Source: an uncultured Alcanivorax sp. (GTDB lineage Bacteria; Pseudomonadota; Gammaproteobacteria; Pseudomonadales; Alcanivoracaceae). From it: 64,000 nt of DNA. The notes under the pieces were generated by a model. The model made no database searches, was not told the DNA's origin, and saw only the letters and a list, made by a program, of their open reading frames with translations. The DNA is taken from the NCBI RefSeq assembly GCF_947258575.1, contig NZ_CAMYIV010000002.1:1-64000 (forward strand). Reading direction: 5' to 3'. The translations under genes and the position numbers were made by a program. Below, one piece after another: positions 21,784-30,530 of the stretch (positions within the stretch are counted from its first letter, which is position 1; each line of letters begins with the position of its first letter).

Positions 21784-22449
21784 TCAGCTGCCAACTGCCT
21801 TCTGTGCCGCCTTGAACTCGGCCAGCGCCCGTTTGCCATGCTGCAGCAGCCAGCGGGGACTCTGCTGGTAGCTGGCATTGTTGATGCGGATGTAAACACC
21901 ATCGATCAGCGTTACCAGCAGGGACTGGTTCTGGATCGGCCTTCCCTTTTCCACCCAGCGCATTTGTGCCTGGGCGGAGGGCTGACCCTCCAGATCCAGC
22001 AGGGTTTCGCTGAGGATGGTCAAGGCATTGGCGCTGTCTTGCAGGGCCTGGTTCACCCGTCTTTGTCGTACCTCGCTGTAGTAACTGGCGACAGCACGCT
22101 GTGCCGGCATGTTATCCCAGCCCGCAGGCAGGCCGCTGAGGGTCAGCGATAACTGTTCTTTTTTATCTTCGCTTCGATAGTGCAGGGTGCGACCCCGTTG
22201 GGTACTGATTTCCCCGTCCAGTTTCAGACCGGCCAGGTGCTGGGGAGCCTGGAAGTGCGACAGGTCCACGGCCTGGGCGGTTGGCGTCACCGGCAGGCGT
22301 TGTTGGTCGCTTGATTCAGTGCTGAGTTTTGGCAGCTTCAGGGCCGTGGGGGGTTGCTCCCGGTTGGGCTGTGTGGCGCAAGAAACCAGGCCCAGCACAG
22401 CGATCAGCGGCAACAGATAGCAAACTTTTACATTCATCTTTGTCATCAT
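21784..22449 (-). CDS. Hypothetical lipoprotein
   Basis: I do not recognise the family. The product (about 222 residues from the ATG at 22449) carries a short basic start, a hydrophobic segment and the lipobox LVSC (NVKVCYLLPLIAVLGLVSC), so it should be a lipoprotein. The rest is a mixed alpha/beta domain with no obvious catalytic motif; it includes LKLDGEISTQRGRTLHYRSED and LLVTLIDGVYIRINNASY. The start is uncertain: ATGs at 22446 and 22437 also keep the signal. It is divergent from the hybrid kinase, with about 96 bp between. Confidence 0.7.
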   Translation of the reverse strand: MMTKMNVKVCYLLPLIAVLGLVSCATQPNREQPPTALKLPKLSTESSDQQRLPVTPTAQAVDLSHFQAPQHLAGLKLDGEISTQRGRTLHYRSEDKKEQLSLTLSGLPAGWDNMPAQRAVASYYSEVRQRRVNQALQDSANALTILSETLLDLEGQPSAQAQMRWVEKGRPIQNQSLLVTLIDGVYIRINNASYQQSPRWLLQHGKRALAEFKAAQKAVGS

Positions 22450-22545
22450 GAGGCAAGGTGTTCCGGGTTTTCCTGATGTGGCGGCGATTTTCTGGTGGCA
22501 CAATACAAGTTACCCGATGAGGATACCCTTTATAGGGAAAGGCGG

Positions 22546-25104
22546 ATGGAAAAACCATCACATAACGGTATGCGCACTGGCGTTGCAATGGCATTGCTGT
22601 TTGCCATTATTACCGTCCCCTTTGCGATTGCGTCTTTCCTGATGGTTCAACACCGTCTGGATCTGCTGTCGGGTTACAAGACCATGCAGGGCGATCTCAG
22701 GTTGTTCGAAAGTGGTCTGGCTGCCTTTTCGCCCCTGGATGACATGCGTGACCTGGCTCCGGTGATGATTCATACCCAGCATCCGGAGATCGTGTCCCGC
22801 TTTGAACTTAGCGGGGCGAGAGCGGACAGCCGCTTACAGGCCTTTCTGGAGCAGGTGCGTGAACGGGATATTCCCGGCCTGAATGATCAGGCAGGGCTGC
22901 TCAGCGAAACCTGGTCTGGCCTGACGGTGAAAACCGGGATTCCCCTGGAAGACGTGGCGGGCCCCTACGATAACGTCAATCGCATTGCCCAGCGTCTGGG
23001 CAATGCCCTTTCCTCAGTACTGATCGCTTCGGATATGTCTGTGGGGGAGGGGTTGGAGCCCAATGAAGTGTTGTCCCTGACGCTGGGCTCGTTTCGTCAG
23101 GCACAAAATGACATCGGGTTGATTCGTGCCCTGGCGCTTTATGTCAGCCAGCGTGGAGGATACCTGGGGGATAACGACGCCCGTCGTCTGGAAAATGCCT
23201 GGCAGCGTCTGCAGCAGCAGCTCTCGGTCATCGACAGCGAGATCAAGGCGCTGTCCGCGAGAACCGGCGCCATTGAGCTGCAACAGCAGTGGCGACTGGT
23301 GAAGGACGAACTGCAACGGTTTCTATTATGGTCTGAACAAGAGCTGATTCTGGCGCCCCGGGTCCAGGTAAGCTGGGAACAGGCCTACGATCGCAGCCGC
23401 CACGCCATGCAGTCCCTGGATGGCTTGTCTGACAACCTGGTAGAGCTGTCAGTACAGTTGGTAGAGCACACTCGCCAGGAGAAACTGCGAGGCAGCATTT
23501 TCCTGATGCTGGCGGTGCTGTTGCTCTACGCCCTGGTGTTGGGTTTGGCGCTGCTGGTTTACCGCTCCAATTCCCGCGCCATCAGTGCTCGGGCAGAAAG
23601 TCTGGCCAAGGGGCAGTTCCTTGCTCGCATGAGCCATGAAATTCGTACTCCCCTCAATGGGGTGATCGGTCTGGCAGAGCTGTTACGTGAAACCGACCCT
23701 ACGCCCCGACAGCAGGAATACATCAGCCTGATCGACAGTGCCGGGCGCACCCTCACCGCGCTTATCAATGATGTACTCGATTTCGCCAAGATCGAGGCCG
23801 GCAAATTGCAGTTGGTGGAAGAGCCGTTTGATCTGCCCCTGCTGATGGCCGAGTGCGCCCAGATGTTCAATCTGCCCGCCAGTGATAACGGAACCCTGGT
23901 GCTGCTCGATATGGACAGCAATATGCCTTCCCGGGTGGTGGGTGATCCTACCCGCCTGCGCCAGGTGCTGATCAACCTGTTGGGCAATGCGGTCAAATTC
24001 ACCCGTAACGGCAGAGTGGTACTGTCTCTGGCCTATCGTCAGGTGAGTCATGAACAGCCCTTGTTCAGCTTTGCCGTGACCGATACCGGCATTGGCCTCA
24101 GCCAGGAAGAGCAAGCCCGGTTGTTTCAGCATTTTGCCCAGGCCTCGGCGGATACGGCGAAACGCTTTGGCGGTACGGGGCTGGGATTGTCGATCAGCCG
24201 TGAACTGGTGGCCCTGATGGGGGCAGACATCCGTGTGGAAAGTGCCCCCGGTAAGGGGGCTCGTTTCAGCTTCAGCGTTCAGATGCCAGCGGACAAGGGG
24301 GATGTGCCCACGATGGAGCAGGAGGCGCCACCGGCCTGGTTGTGGGATGTGCAGGGCAATCTGGCGGACTGGATGCTGGCGGATCGGCGGTTTCAGGCGG
24401 TTCAGCGGGTCAGTAACAGCTCGCAACTGGCGGCGCTGGGATCACTGGAAGGGGCTGGGGTTCTGTTGATCAACGGTATGCCTGACCGGGATCTGTTGGA
24501 AGAAACCCTGCAGCTGGTGCGCCTCAGTCAGGTGCCACTGCAGATTCTGCTGCTTACCGGGATGCGCTCGCACGCTCCCGACTGGCTGCCCCCACAGGTG
24601 CATTTGCTGCGGCGGTCGGTGCTCACAGTCAATGAACTCAAGCAGTTACTGGGTCGACAGATGCCCAGTAGTATTCCGATTATTTCACAGGTGGAAGGGG
24701 AAGAAGCCGTTGCCGCACTGCGGGTGCTGGTGGTGGAGGACAACCCGGTGAACCAGATGGTGACAAAGGGGTATCTGGAGCGGCTGGGAATCAGCCTGAT
24801 TCATATTGCCGAGGATGGCGCCCGTGCGCTGGACATGTTCCAGGACGCTGCGGGTGCTTATGACCTGGTACTGATGGACCTGGACATGCCGGTGATGGAC
24901 GGGTTCACCAGTGCCGGGCGAATGCGCGATTGTGAAGAACGCGAACACTGGCCTCCTTGCCAGATTCTTGCGCTGAGCGCCCATGCGGTATCCGAGCTGG
25001 GAGGGCGGGTACAGCGATCAGGAATGAACGGCCAGTTGATCAAACCGCTTTCTTTGACCGCTATGCGAGATGCCATTTCTCGGTACATGGACATCAAGGC
25101 GTGA
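22546..25104 (+). CDS. Hybrid sensor histidine kinase
   Basis: The product has 852 residues from the ATG at 22546, which follows AGGGAAAGG; a GTG at 22495 would overlap the divergent promoter. Order: membrane segment (about 15-38), a helical periplasmic sensor region (about 39-315), a second membrane segment (about 318-340), HisKA with phospho-acceptor His364 in RMSHEIRTPLNG, HATPase (NLLGNAVKFT, DTGIGL, GGTGLGLSI), a degenerate receiver-like region, and a receiver with LVVEDNPVN and Asp778 in LVLMDLDMPVMDG. No HPt domain is fused, so phosphate must pass to a separate partner not seen here. The signal is unknown. Confidence 0.9.
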   Translation: MEKPSHNGMRTGVAMALLFAIITVPFAIASFLMVQHRLDLLSGYKTMQGDLRLFESGLAAFSPLDDMRDLAPVMIHTQHPEIVSRFELSGARADSRLQAFLEQVRERDIPGLNDQAGLLSETWSGLTVKTGIPLEDVAGPYDNVNRIAQRLGNALSSVLIASDMSVGEGLEPNEVLSLTLGSFRQAQNDIGLIRALALYVSQRGGYLGDNDARRLENAWQRLQQQLSVIDSEIKALSARTGAIELQQQWRLVKDELQRFLLWSEQELILAPRVQVSWEQAYDRSRHAMQSLDGLSDNLVELSVQLVEHTRQEKLRGSIFLMLAVLLLYALVLGLALLVYRSNSRAISARAESLAKGQFLARMSHEIRTPLNGVIGLAELLRETDPTPRQQEYISLIDSAGRTLTALINDVLDFAKIEAGKLQLVEEPFDLPLLMAECAQMFNLPASDNGTLVLLDMDSNMPSRVVGDPTRLRQVLINLLGNAVKFTRNGRVVLSLAYRQVSHEQPLFSFAVTDTGIGLSQEEQARLFQHFAQASADTAKRFGGTGLGLSISRELVALMGADIRVESAPGKGARFSFSVQMPADKGDVPTMEQEAPPAWLWDVQGNLADWMLADRRFQAVQRVSNSSQLAALGSLEGAGVLLINGMPDRDLLEETLQLVRLSQVPLQILLLTGMRSHAPDWLPPQVHLLRRSVLTVNELKQLLGRQMPSSIPIISQVEGEEAVAALRVLVVEDNPVNQMVTKGYLERLGISLIHIAEDGARALDMFQDAAGAYDLVLMDLDMPVMDGFTSAGRMRDCEEREHWPPCQILALSAHAVSELGGRVQRSGMNGQLIKPLSLTAMRDAISRYMDIKA

Positions 25105-25387
25105 GGTATTCGAGAAAATCCTGAAAGGGGAGAGGCATCAAGGGTGCCAGTGTTACCAGTAACCCCAGTGTCATCAGCACCAGGAGTTCCAGGCGCCAGG
25201 CCCGATGACGCCGCCATCCATGAAAACACAGAGCCACGGCGGTCAGAACCACGCCGGCATGGAAACTGGCCATGCTCACCAGTTGCCACTGCACATCCTG
25301 TAAAGCCAGCATCACTCCACATAGCATCAGAAGCAGGGCTCCGCAGGTCAGGGCATTGGCGGAGTCATGCTTGCGGAAAGCGGGCAT
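25094..25387 (-). CDS. Small hypothetical membrane protein
   Basis: The 97-residue product from ATG 25387 (TTGGAG 8 bases upstream) is not recognised. It has three hydrophobic segments (about 13-31, 36-54 and 65-84). The C-terminal end overlaps the last 11 bp of the histidine kinase gene, tail to tail. No motif suggests a function. Confidence 0.6.
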   Translation of the reverse strand: MPAFRKHDSANALTCGALLLMLCGVMLALQDVQWQLVSMASFHAGVVLTAVALCFHGWRRHRAWRLELLVLMTLGLLVTLAPLMPLPFQDFLEYLTP

Positions 25388-25621
25388 ATCGATATCTCCA
25401 ATCGTGCAAGTGATCTTGTTTGATAGCCTAAGCAATAGTTATGCCTGTTTTGTCAGAGATTCTAGGAAGGATTAATGACTGCCGTATGAAGCCAGAATAT
25501 TGCATTTCGTCACTTTTTTGCCATCTTTATGTGTGAGGGTGGTTAACTTATGTAGTGTTTAATTCGTATAATCCGCCTCTGACGATTGTGTCTTCCGGGT
25601 TTTGGGATAGAGGGTTCCTGC

Positions 25622-26068
25622 ATGCGTTATTTGTCTTTTGTCCTGTTTGTCGTGCTGGCGCTGCCGGCCCATGCACAAATCAGTAGCGGCATGAGCGAGC
25701 GGCTGTGTCTGGCGGCGAGCCAGGAGAGTGCTTTCGGCGCCCTGGTCGATGATTTGATTGAAAGCGATGAGCTGGCGCTAACCTCCGGTGAGCAAGTGCT
25801 CTCATTGTCCTGCCAGGATGGCAGCAGCGTGCTGGAAAAGATGGTGCTGGCCCGTCAGGCAGAGAATCTGGAGTACGCAGTGATTGACCTGGGCCTTAAC
25901 CTGAGCGCCTCCCAGGTAGCGCTCCATGGGCAGACCCTGCCCCTGAAAGAAGCCCTTCGGCGCCTTGGCGAGCAGGGTGACAGCGACGTTCAGGATTTTG
26001 TGCAAAGCTACCTGAGCGACCTGGCCGACGAAGATTTCAACCCGAACCTGCGGATCAGCCTGAAGTAA
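25622..26068 (+). CDS. Hypothetical exported protein
   Basis: The 148-residue product starts at ATG 25622, after AGAGGG, with a clear signal peptide (MRYLSFVLFVVLALPAHA-QI). The mature part is acidic, with two Cys (LCLA and LSCQ), and mostly helical. I do not recognise the family. It stands alone, followed at once by a palindromic repeat. Confidence 0.65.
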   Translation: MRYLSFVLFVVLALPAHAQISSGMSERLCLAASQESAFGALVDDLIESDELALTSGEQVLSLSCQDGSSVLEKMVLARQAENLEYAVIDLGLNLSASQVALHGQTLPLKEALRRLGEQGDSDVQDFVQSYLSDLADEDFNPNLRISLK

Positions 26069-26085
26069 GGCAAATTCTGGCTTTG

Positions 26086-26156
26086 CTGTGGGAGCGGTCG
26101 TTCGACCGCGACCCTTGCCCGAAGCTATCGCGGTCGAACGACGGCTCCCACAGAGA
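26086..26156. repeat. Palindromic repeat CTGTGGGAGC..GCTCCCACAG
   Basis: Two facing REP-like units, GGGAGCGGTCGTTCGACCGCG and its inverted partner (split at their own palindromes GGTCG-TTCGACC), form an almost complete inverted repeat of 71 bp. The head GTGGGAGC is a variant of the GTAGGAGC head seen elsewhere in the window. Confidence 0.8.
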
Positions 26157-26255
26157 ACTGAAGGGGCTGCACTGATTGCGATCTGTGTTGTCCCCATTTC
26201 TACCCACCGGTATCACCCGCTATAATTCGCCCCGCATTGTGATACCGGAACCCCT

Positions 26256-26987
26256 ATGTCTGATCAGCAGGATCGCATTTACGCCACGGCGCACCAGCAG
26301 GTGACCCGTTTCTCGTTCGATGACACCGTGGTGCGTGTCTTCCCGGACATGATTCGCCGCTCTGTGCCCGGCTACCCCACTATCATTGACATGATAGGGG
26401 TGCTGGCGGCTCGTTATGCCCAGCCGGATACCTGCCTCTATGATCTCGGCTGCTCTCTGGGTGCAGCGACCACGGCCATGGCAACGCTAACGGCAGATCA
26501 GGGCAACCGGTTGATTGCCGTGGATAATTCTGCGGCCATGATTCGTCAGGCCAGCACACTGATTGCGCAAACCGGGCAAAGCGAGCGGGTCAGTCTGCTG
26601 GAGGGCGATGTGGCCAGCATGGATTTCGAGCCGTGCTCCATGGCGGTGCTCAATTTCACCTTGCAGTTCATCGCCCCGGACAAGCGCGACGCCCTGATCC
26701 AGCGCCTTGCCGACGCTACCGTCCCTGGCGGGATTCTGGTGCTGTCGGAAAAGATCCGCTTTGCCGATGATGCGGAGAATGCCCTGCAGACCGAGCTGCA
26801 CCATGCCTTCAAGCGTAACAATGGTTATTCGGATCTGGAGATCAGCCAGAAACGCACCGCGCTGGAAAACGTGCTGATACCGGAAACCCTGGCGGATCAT
26901 GAAGCACGCCTGCGCCAGGCGGGTTATCGGGAGATCCATGTCTGGTTCCGCTGCTTCAATTTCATCTCTCTGCTGGCGGTGCGCTGA
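26256..26987 (+). CDS. cmoA: Carboxy-SAM synthase CmoA
   Basis: CmoA converts S-adenosylmethionine and prephenate into carboxy-SAM, the donor for cmo5U at the wobble position of tRNA. The 243 residues have the class I methyltransferase motif [18 protein letters not shown] (about 66-83), [15 protein letters not shown] (about 89-103) and the later VLNFTLQFI, all as in the family. It overlaps the cmoB start (TGATG), the standard cmoAB arrangement. Confidence 0.96.
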   Translation: MSDQQDRIYATAHQQVTRFSFDDTVVRVFPDMIRRSVPGYPTIIDMIGVLAARYAQPDTCLYDLGCSLGAATTAMATLTADQGNRLIAVDNSAAMIRQASTLIAQTGQSERVSLLEGDVASMDFEPCSMAVLNFTLQFIAPDKRDALIQRLADATVPGGILVLSEKIRFADDAENALQTELHHAFKRNNGYSDLEISQKRTALENVLIPETLADHEARLRQAGYREIHVWFRCFNFISLLAVR

Positions 26988-27955
26988 TGCTGAAGGATTA
27001 TCTGCAGCAGTGCGACACCGCGCTGCGGGAACTCTATGCCCAGCCCCAGCGGGACACGCTAATGGCCCTGTGCCGGCAGCGCCTGCTGGACAAGCCCCAT
27101 GGTGATTTGCCCCGCTGGATGGCAGCGCTCAACGCGCTGCCCGAGGGGCCGGCGGACTGTGATTTCGCGGCGGATAGCCTACGCATTGGAAAGCCCGGTG
27201 AGGTTGATCCGGCAGTCGTGAAAGGCGCCCTGGAGGGATTGATTCCCTGGCGTAAGGGGCCCTTTAATTTCTTCGGCGTGCAGATCGACACCGAGTGGCA
27301 CTCTGACTGGAAGTGGCAGCGGGTGGCGCCGCATTTGTCACCCCTGGCCGGGCGGCGTGTGCTGGATGTGGGTTGCGGCAGCGGCTATCACTGTTGGCGA
27401 ATGGCGGCGGCCGGTGCACAGCAGGTGGTGGGTATCGATCCGACCATCCTGTTTCTGGTGCAGTACCTGGCGGTGCGCCGCTTTTCGCCTTCCACCGCGG
27501 TCTGGTTTCTGCCGTTGCGGATGGAAGAGTTGCCGACGCAGACGGAGAATTTCGATACGGTGTTTTCCATGGGCGTGCTCTACCATCGCCGTTCCCCGCT
27601 GGATCACCTGCTGGAACTGAAAGCGGTGTTGAGCGAAGGGGGAGAGCTGGTGCTGGAAACCCTGGTGGTGGAGGGTGATGCACAGACCGTGCTGATGCCC
27701 GAGGACCGTTACGCGGCGATGCGCAATGTGTTTTTCCTGCCTTCCGTGGCGATGCTCGAGCGCTGGCTACAGCGCTGTGGTTTTGTGGATATTCGCTGTG
27801 TGGATGAGAGCGATACTACGGTTGAAGAGCAGCGAGCCACGGACTGGATGCGGTTCCAGTCGTTACCGGATTTTCTGGACGCGGACGACCCGACCCTGAC
27901 CCGGGAAGGTTATCCAGCGCCTCGCCGGGCCGTGCTCATTGCCCGCAAACCCTGA
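26987..27955 (+). CDS. cmoB: tRNA U34 carboxymethyltransferase CmoB
   Basis: CmoB uses carboxy-SAM to make 5-carboxymethoxyuridine at U34 of tRNAs. The 322 residues show [23 protein letters not shown] (split: substrate helix about 87-109), the SAM motif [15 protein letters not shown] (about 125-139) and [13 protein letters not shown] (about 192-204). It is translationally coupled to cmoA. Confidence 0.96.
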   Translation: MLKDYLQQCDTALRELYAQPQRDTLMALCRQRLLDKPHGDLPRWMAALNALPEGPADCDFAADSLRIGKPGEVDPAVVKGALEGLIPWRKGPFNFFGVQIDTEWHSDWKWQRVAPHLSPLAGRRVLDVGCGSGYHCWRMAAAGAQQVVGIDPTILFLVQYLAVRRFSPSTAVWFLPLRMEELPTQTENFDTVFSMGVLYHRRSPLDHLLELKAVLSEGGELVLETLVVEGDAQTVLMPEDRYAAMRNVFFLPSVAMLERWLQRCGFVDIRCVDESDTTVEEQRATDWMRFQSLPDFLDADDPTLTREGYPAPRRAVLIARKP

Positions 27956-28086
27956 CCTGCTGTGCAAGCCAGAGATAGAGAAAATCCTTACCATAAAAGC
28001 GCATAGCATTCTTTGCCCAATGACTGAGGCAGGAGGGGCGGTCTTTGCAGGGCGCGATGAGCGCAGCGGCAATATTGTCACTCTTT

Positions 28087-28779
28087 TCAGATCGCCTTCG
28101 CCTGGGTCGATGCTTCCAGTAACTGATCTACCAGCTTTAGCCTCAGACGTTCATCCAGAACGGATAAGGCAGGAGACAGCACTTCCATGAGCGAGGTCTG
28201 ATCGGTGTCATTGGCCAACTCGAGCAGCTGCCGGGACAGTTGGCCGGTTGCCTCGGGGGCGGATTGCAGCGCGGCCAGTTGTTTGTGTGCTGATCCACTC
28301 AATGCAATATGAGTCGTTTCCGTGGTGTCTTCCAGGGTATTGAATGCCCGATTAAGCAGCTGCACCACGCCTTCCTCTTCCCGTTGGCTGGCACAATGCA
28401 CGCCGATGCGTGTCGGCAGGGAAATGAAGAACTCATCCAGCTCGAATTCCTGGCTGCTGAACCACTGTTGTAGGCGTTGCGCCATTGCCATGGCGCCGTC
28501 CACGGCGGTGGCCGGCAAGACTACGAACAGGGATTGCCCTGACTGGCAGCTCACCAGACCGTCTTCACAGCGTTTGGTGGCATGCATTTGATGCAGAACT
28601 TTTGCAAGCAGGCGTTGAATTCGCTCGGCACCGATATCCGCCTTGACGGATCCCAGCTCCTGAAATCGGATAGCGAGAATGCTGAGGGGCTGCTGATGTC
28701 GCCGACACAGAGACATCGCCTGGTGAATCATCTGCTGGCTATGGCTGCTTGTGCTGCTGCTGGTTGTCACGGCAGTCAT
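28087..28779 (-). CDS. Degenerate GGDEF-like domain protein
   Basis: The 230-residue product starts at ATG 28779 with GAGG upstream. The N-terminal half resembles a diguanylate-cyclase fold: LSILAIRFQELGSVKADIGAER (split, about 33-54), LLAKVLHQMH, then SCQSGQSLFVVLPATAVDGAMAMAQRLQQWF (split, about 98-128). Where an active enzyme has GGDEF there is SGQSL, so catalysis is not expected. The C-terminal region is helical. A role as an effector or scaffold is possible but unproven; the assignment rests on the fold pattern alone. Confidence 0.6.
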   Translation of the reverse strand: MTAVTTSSSTSSHSQQMIHQAMSLCRRHQQPLSILAIRFQELGSVKADIGAERIQRLLAKVLHQMHATKRCEDGLVSCQSGQSLFVVLPATAVDGAMAMAQRLQQWFSSQEFELDEFFISLPTRIGVHCASQREEEGVVQLLNRAFNTLEDTTETTHIALSGSAHKQLAALQSAPEATGQLSRQLLELANDTDQTSLMEVLSPALSVLDERLRLKLVDQLLEASTQAKAI

Positions 28780-28995
28780 TGGGTACCTCGGGACCACACA
28801 TTAAGATGACGTTCCATTCGTGGGAGCGTGTACGGGCTCTTAACAGTGGGCATCCTTTCCCTTGGTTTTTACTCTAATCAATTCCCTTGGGGTGGGCATT
28901 GCGCGCATACTTTATTTAACAACATTGTCTTGCTCTGTTACCAAAACCGGTTGTTAATCAGCCAATTAGAGCGGATGGAAAGAAGGAGTGAGGAC

Positions 28996-29319
28996 ATGTC
29001 CATAATCTGGGTGATCGCGACGGCGGTGTTGAGCTCGGCCATGACACTGGCGGTGGTGGCGCTTTGGGGGCGTTTCTACTTTCAGCCGCGGTTGCGTGAC
29101 AACATGCAAAAAGAGCTGGATGAGCAGGTGGAAAAAGCCGCTGAGGTGCTTTCTTCGCGGGTGGAAGAGGGAGTGCGCCGCGGCCTGGTGGATGGCGTCC
29201 GTAATCTTGATACCCGGGAAGTGCTGGAAGGCGCCAGCCGCAGCCTGGCCCGTTCCAGCGCGGAGCTGGTCGGCGAACGCCTCGGGCAGATTTTTGGTGC
29301 ACCGAAGAAGAATCGATAG
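28996..29319 (+). CDS. Small single-span membrane protein A
   Basis: The 107-residue product starts at ATG 28996, 8 bases after AAGGAG. One membrane segment (about 3-27, IIWVIATAVLSSAMTLAVVALW) is followed by RFYFQPRLRDNMQKEL and a charged coiled-coil tail. The layout (one span, an FYxxPxLR-type turn, an amphipathic helix, then REVLEGASRSLARS) is shared with the product at 31751. Function unknown. The TAG stop lies in an NNNAGCT heptad (GATAGCTACGAGCT). Confidence 0.7.
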   Translation: MSIIWVIATAVLSSAMTLAVVALWGRFYFQPRLRDNMQKELDEQVEKAAEVLSSRVEEGVRRGLVDGVRNLDTREVLEGASRSLARSSAELVGERLGQIFGAPKKNR

Positions 29320-29398
29320 CTACGAGCTACACGGGTTGGATAGGGCAAGCCAGAGATATCTACGAAGCTGCTGTAGGAGCGGCGCTTGAGCCGCGAAC
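29316..29398. repeat. Short NNNAGCT array and single REP
   Basis: A short AGCT heptad run (29316-29331) covers the stop codon of the preceding gene. A lone REP unit, CTGTAGGAGCGGCGCTTGAG followed by CCGCGAA, is at 29371-29398; no facing partner is evident. Confidence 0.7.
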
Positions 29399-29510
29399 CT
29401 TGCACAGCAAGGATATCGCCCGCAGGGCGATCAGGAATCTCTGCGCTCGACAGGTTCCAGAAAGAACGATAGGCCTTGGCCTAACCCGCCTCGCAGCTCA
29501 TCGTTCAGTG

Positions 29511-30266
29511 CTACAGCCTGCCCCTGGCGGGAAGCAGTCGAGCCAGCAGGAAGGCAATACCAAGGCTGAGCATGGCGAGGGACAACACATCCTGCTGCAA
29601 TGCCTGCAAGGTGGTTTCCCACAGTGAGGAGGCCTTGAGTAGCGACAGCAGAATCAGCAGGGTACCGGTGAGGGTGAAGAACTGGTCCAGCTTGCGAGCT
29701 CGTCGTAATTCGCCGCGCAGGTGACGCAGCTCCTCGAGGATGTCTTCCTGAATCAGCTGCTGACGAGCCACCTGTTCTGCCAGTTCTCCGACTTGCTGAG
29801 GCAGGGTGGCCAGTTTCTCCAGCCACACTGGGTCTTCACGGCGCAGCAGGTCGAGCAACTCCTTGAGCCGGACATGGTCGTCGAGCCAGTTGCGAACCAG
29901 TGGCCACAGGCTGAAATTTTCAATCAGGTCGGTGAGCTGGGCGATTTGCCTGTCGCTGCCGGTAACGCGCAGGGATTCATGATCGGTCAGTGGCTCGCTG
30001 GCAAACAGCCAGTGCACCATAGCTCCCATAGGGCCGCGGACACGGATATCCACGTTGCCTTCGTAGTCGGTCAGCAGCTCCACGCCATCTTCATAGATCA
30101 GCACATAGAGCACCCAGAGCGGGCGCTCAGCACGAATCCGCACGACAGTGCCGTGCAGAGCGGCTAACCTGTCGCGGCCGGGCTGGCTACCTGTGAGCGC
30201 TTGATTGAGCGCGCTCTCCAAACCACCAAGCACAATCAGCTGGGGAAAACTACCGGTCTGAGGCAT
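29511..30266 (-). CDS. SCP2/UbiJ-like protein with C-terminal membrane anchor
   Basis: From ATG 30266 the product is about 251 residues; a TTG at 30332 would add 22. The first 105 residues (LESALNQALTG, LAALHGTVVRIRAERP, VDIRVRGPMGAMVHWLF) match the SCP2 pattern of UbiJ, a ubiquinone-biosynthesis accessory factor that binds lipid. Beyond it lie a charged coiled coil (about 130-195) and two hydrophobic segments (about 197-212 and 223-242). UbiJ of enterics is soluble and lies next to ubiE and ubiB; neither is here. This looks like a separate membrane-tethered lipid-binding protein. Confidence 0.7.
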   Translation of the reverse strand: MPQTGSFPQLIVLGGLESALNQALTGSQPGRDRLAALHGTVVRIRAERPLWVLYVLIYEDGVELLTDYEGNVDIRVRGPMGAMVHWLFASEPLTDHESLRVTGSDRQIAQLTDLIENFSLWPLVRNWLDDHVRLKELLDLLRREDPVWLEKLATLPQQVGELAEQVARQQLIQEDILEELRHLRGELRRARKLDQFFTLTGTLLILLSLLKASSLWETTLQALQQDVLSLAMLSLGIAFLLARLLPARGRL

Positions 30267-30530
30267 AAGTGACGGAAAATCCTGTCCTGAAATGGGGCCG
30301 CGCTGTCGCTTCGGGTCCCGATTTGTTGCCAAAAATTACGTTATCTTGCTTATATTTAGGGTGCCAGCTACCTATACTAGGCACTTTTATAATAAAGGGC
30401 ACCTCCCATGATAGGTTGCTGCCTTAAAACGACATTGGCTTTTTAGACCGGGATTGGCGAAAGCGGGATATGTTTGTCTTGGCACTGTCGCGTTACAGTG
30501 CATAAGCCCTTGGAGGGGAGTTGTTTTTCA

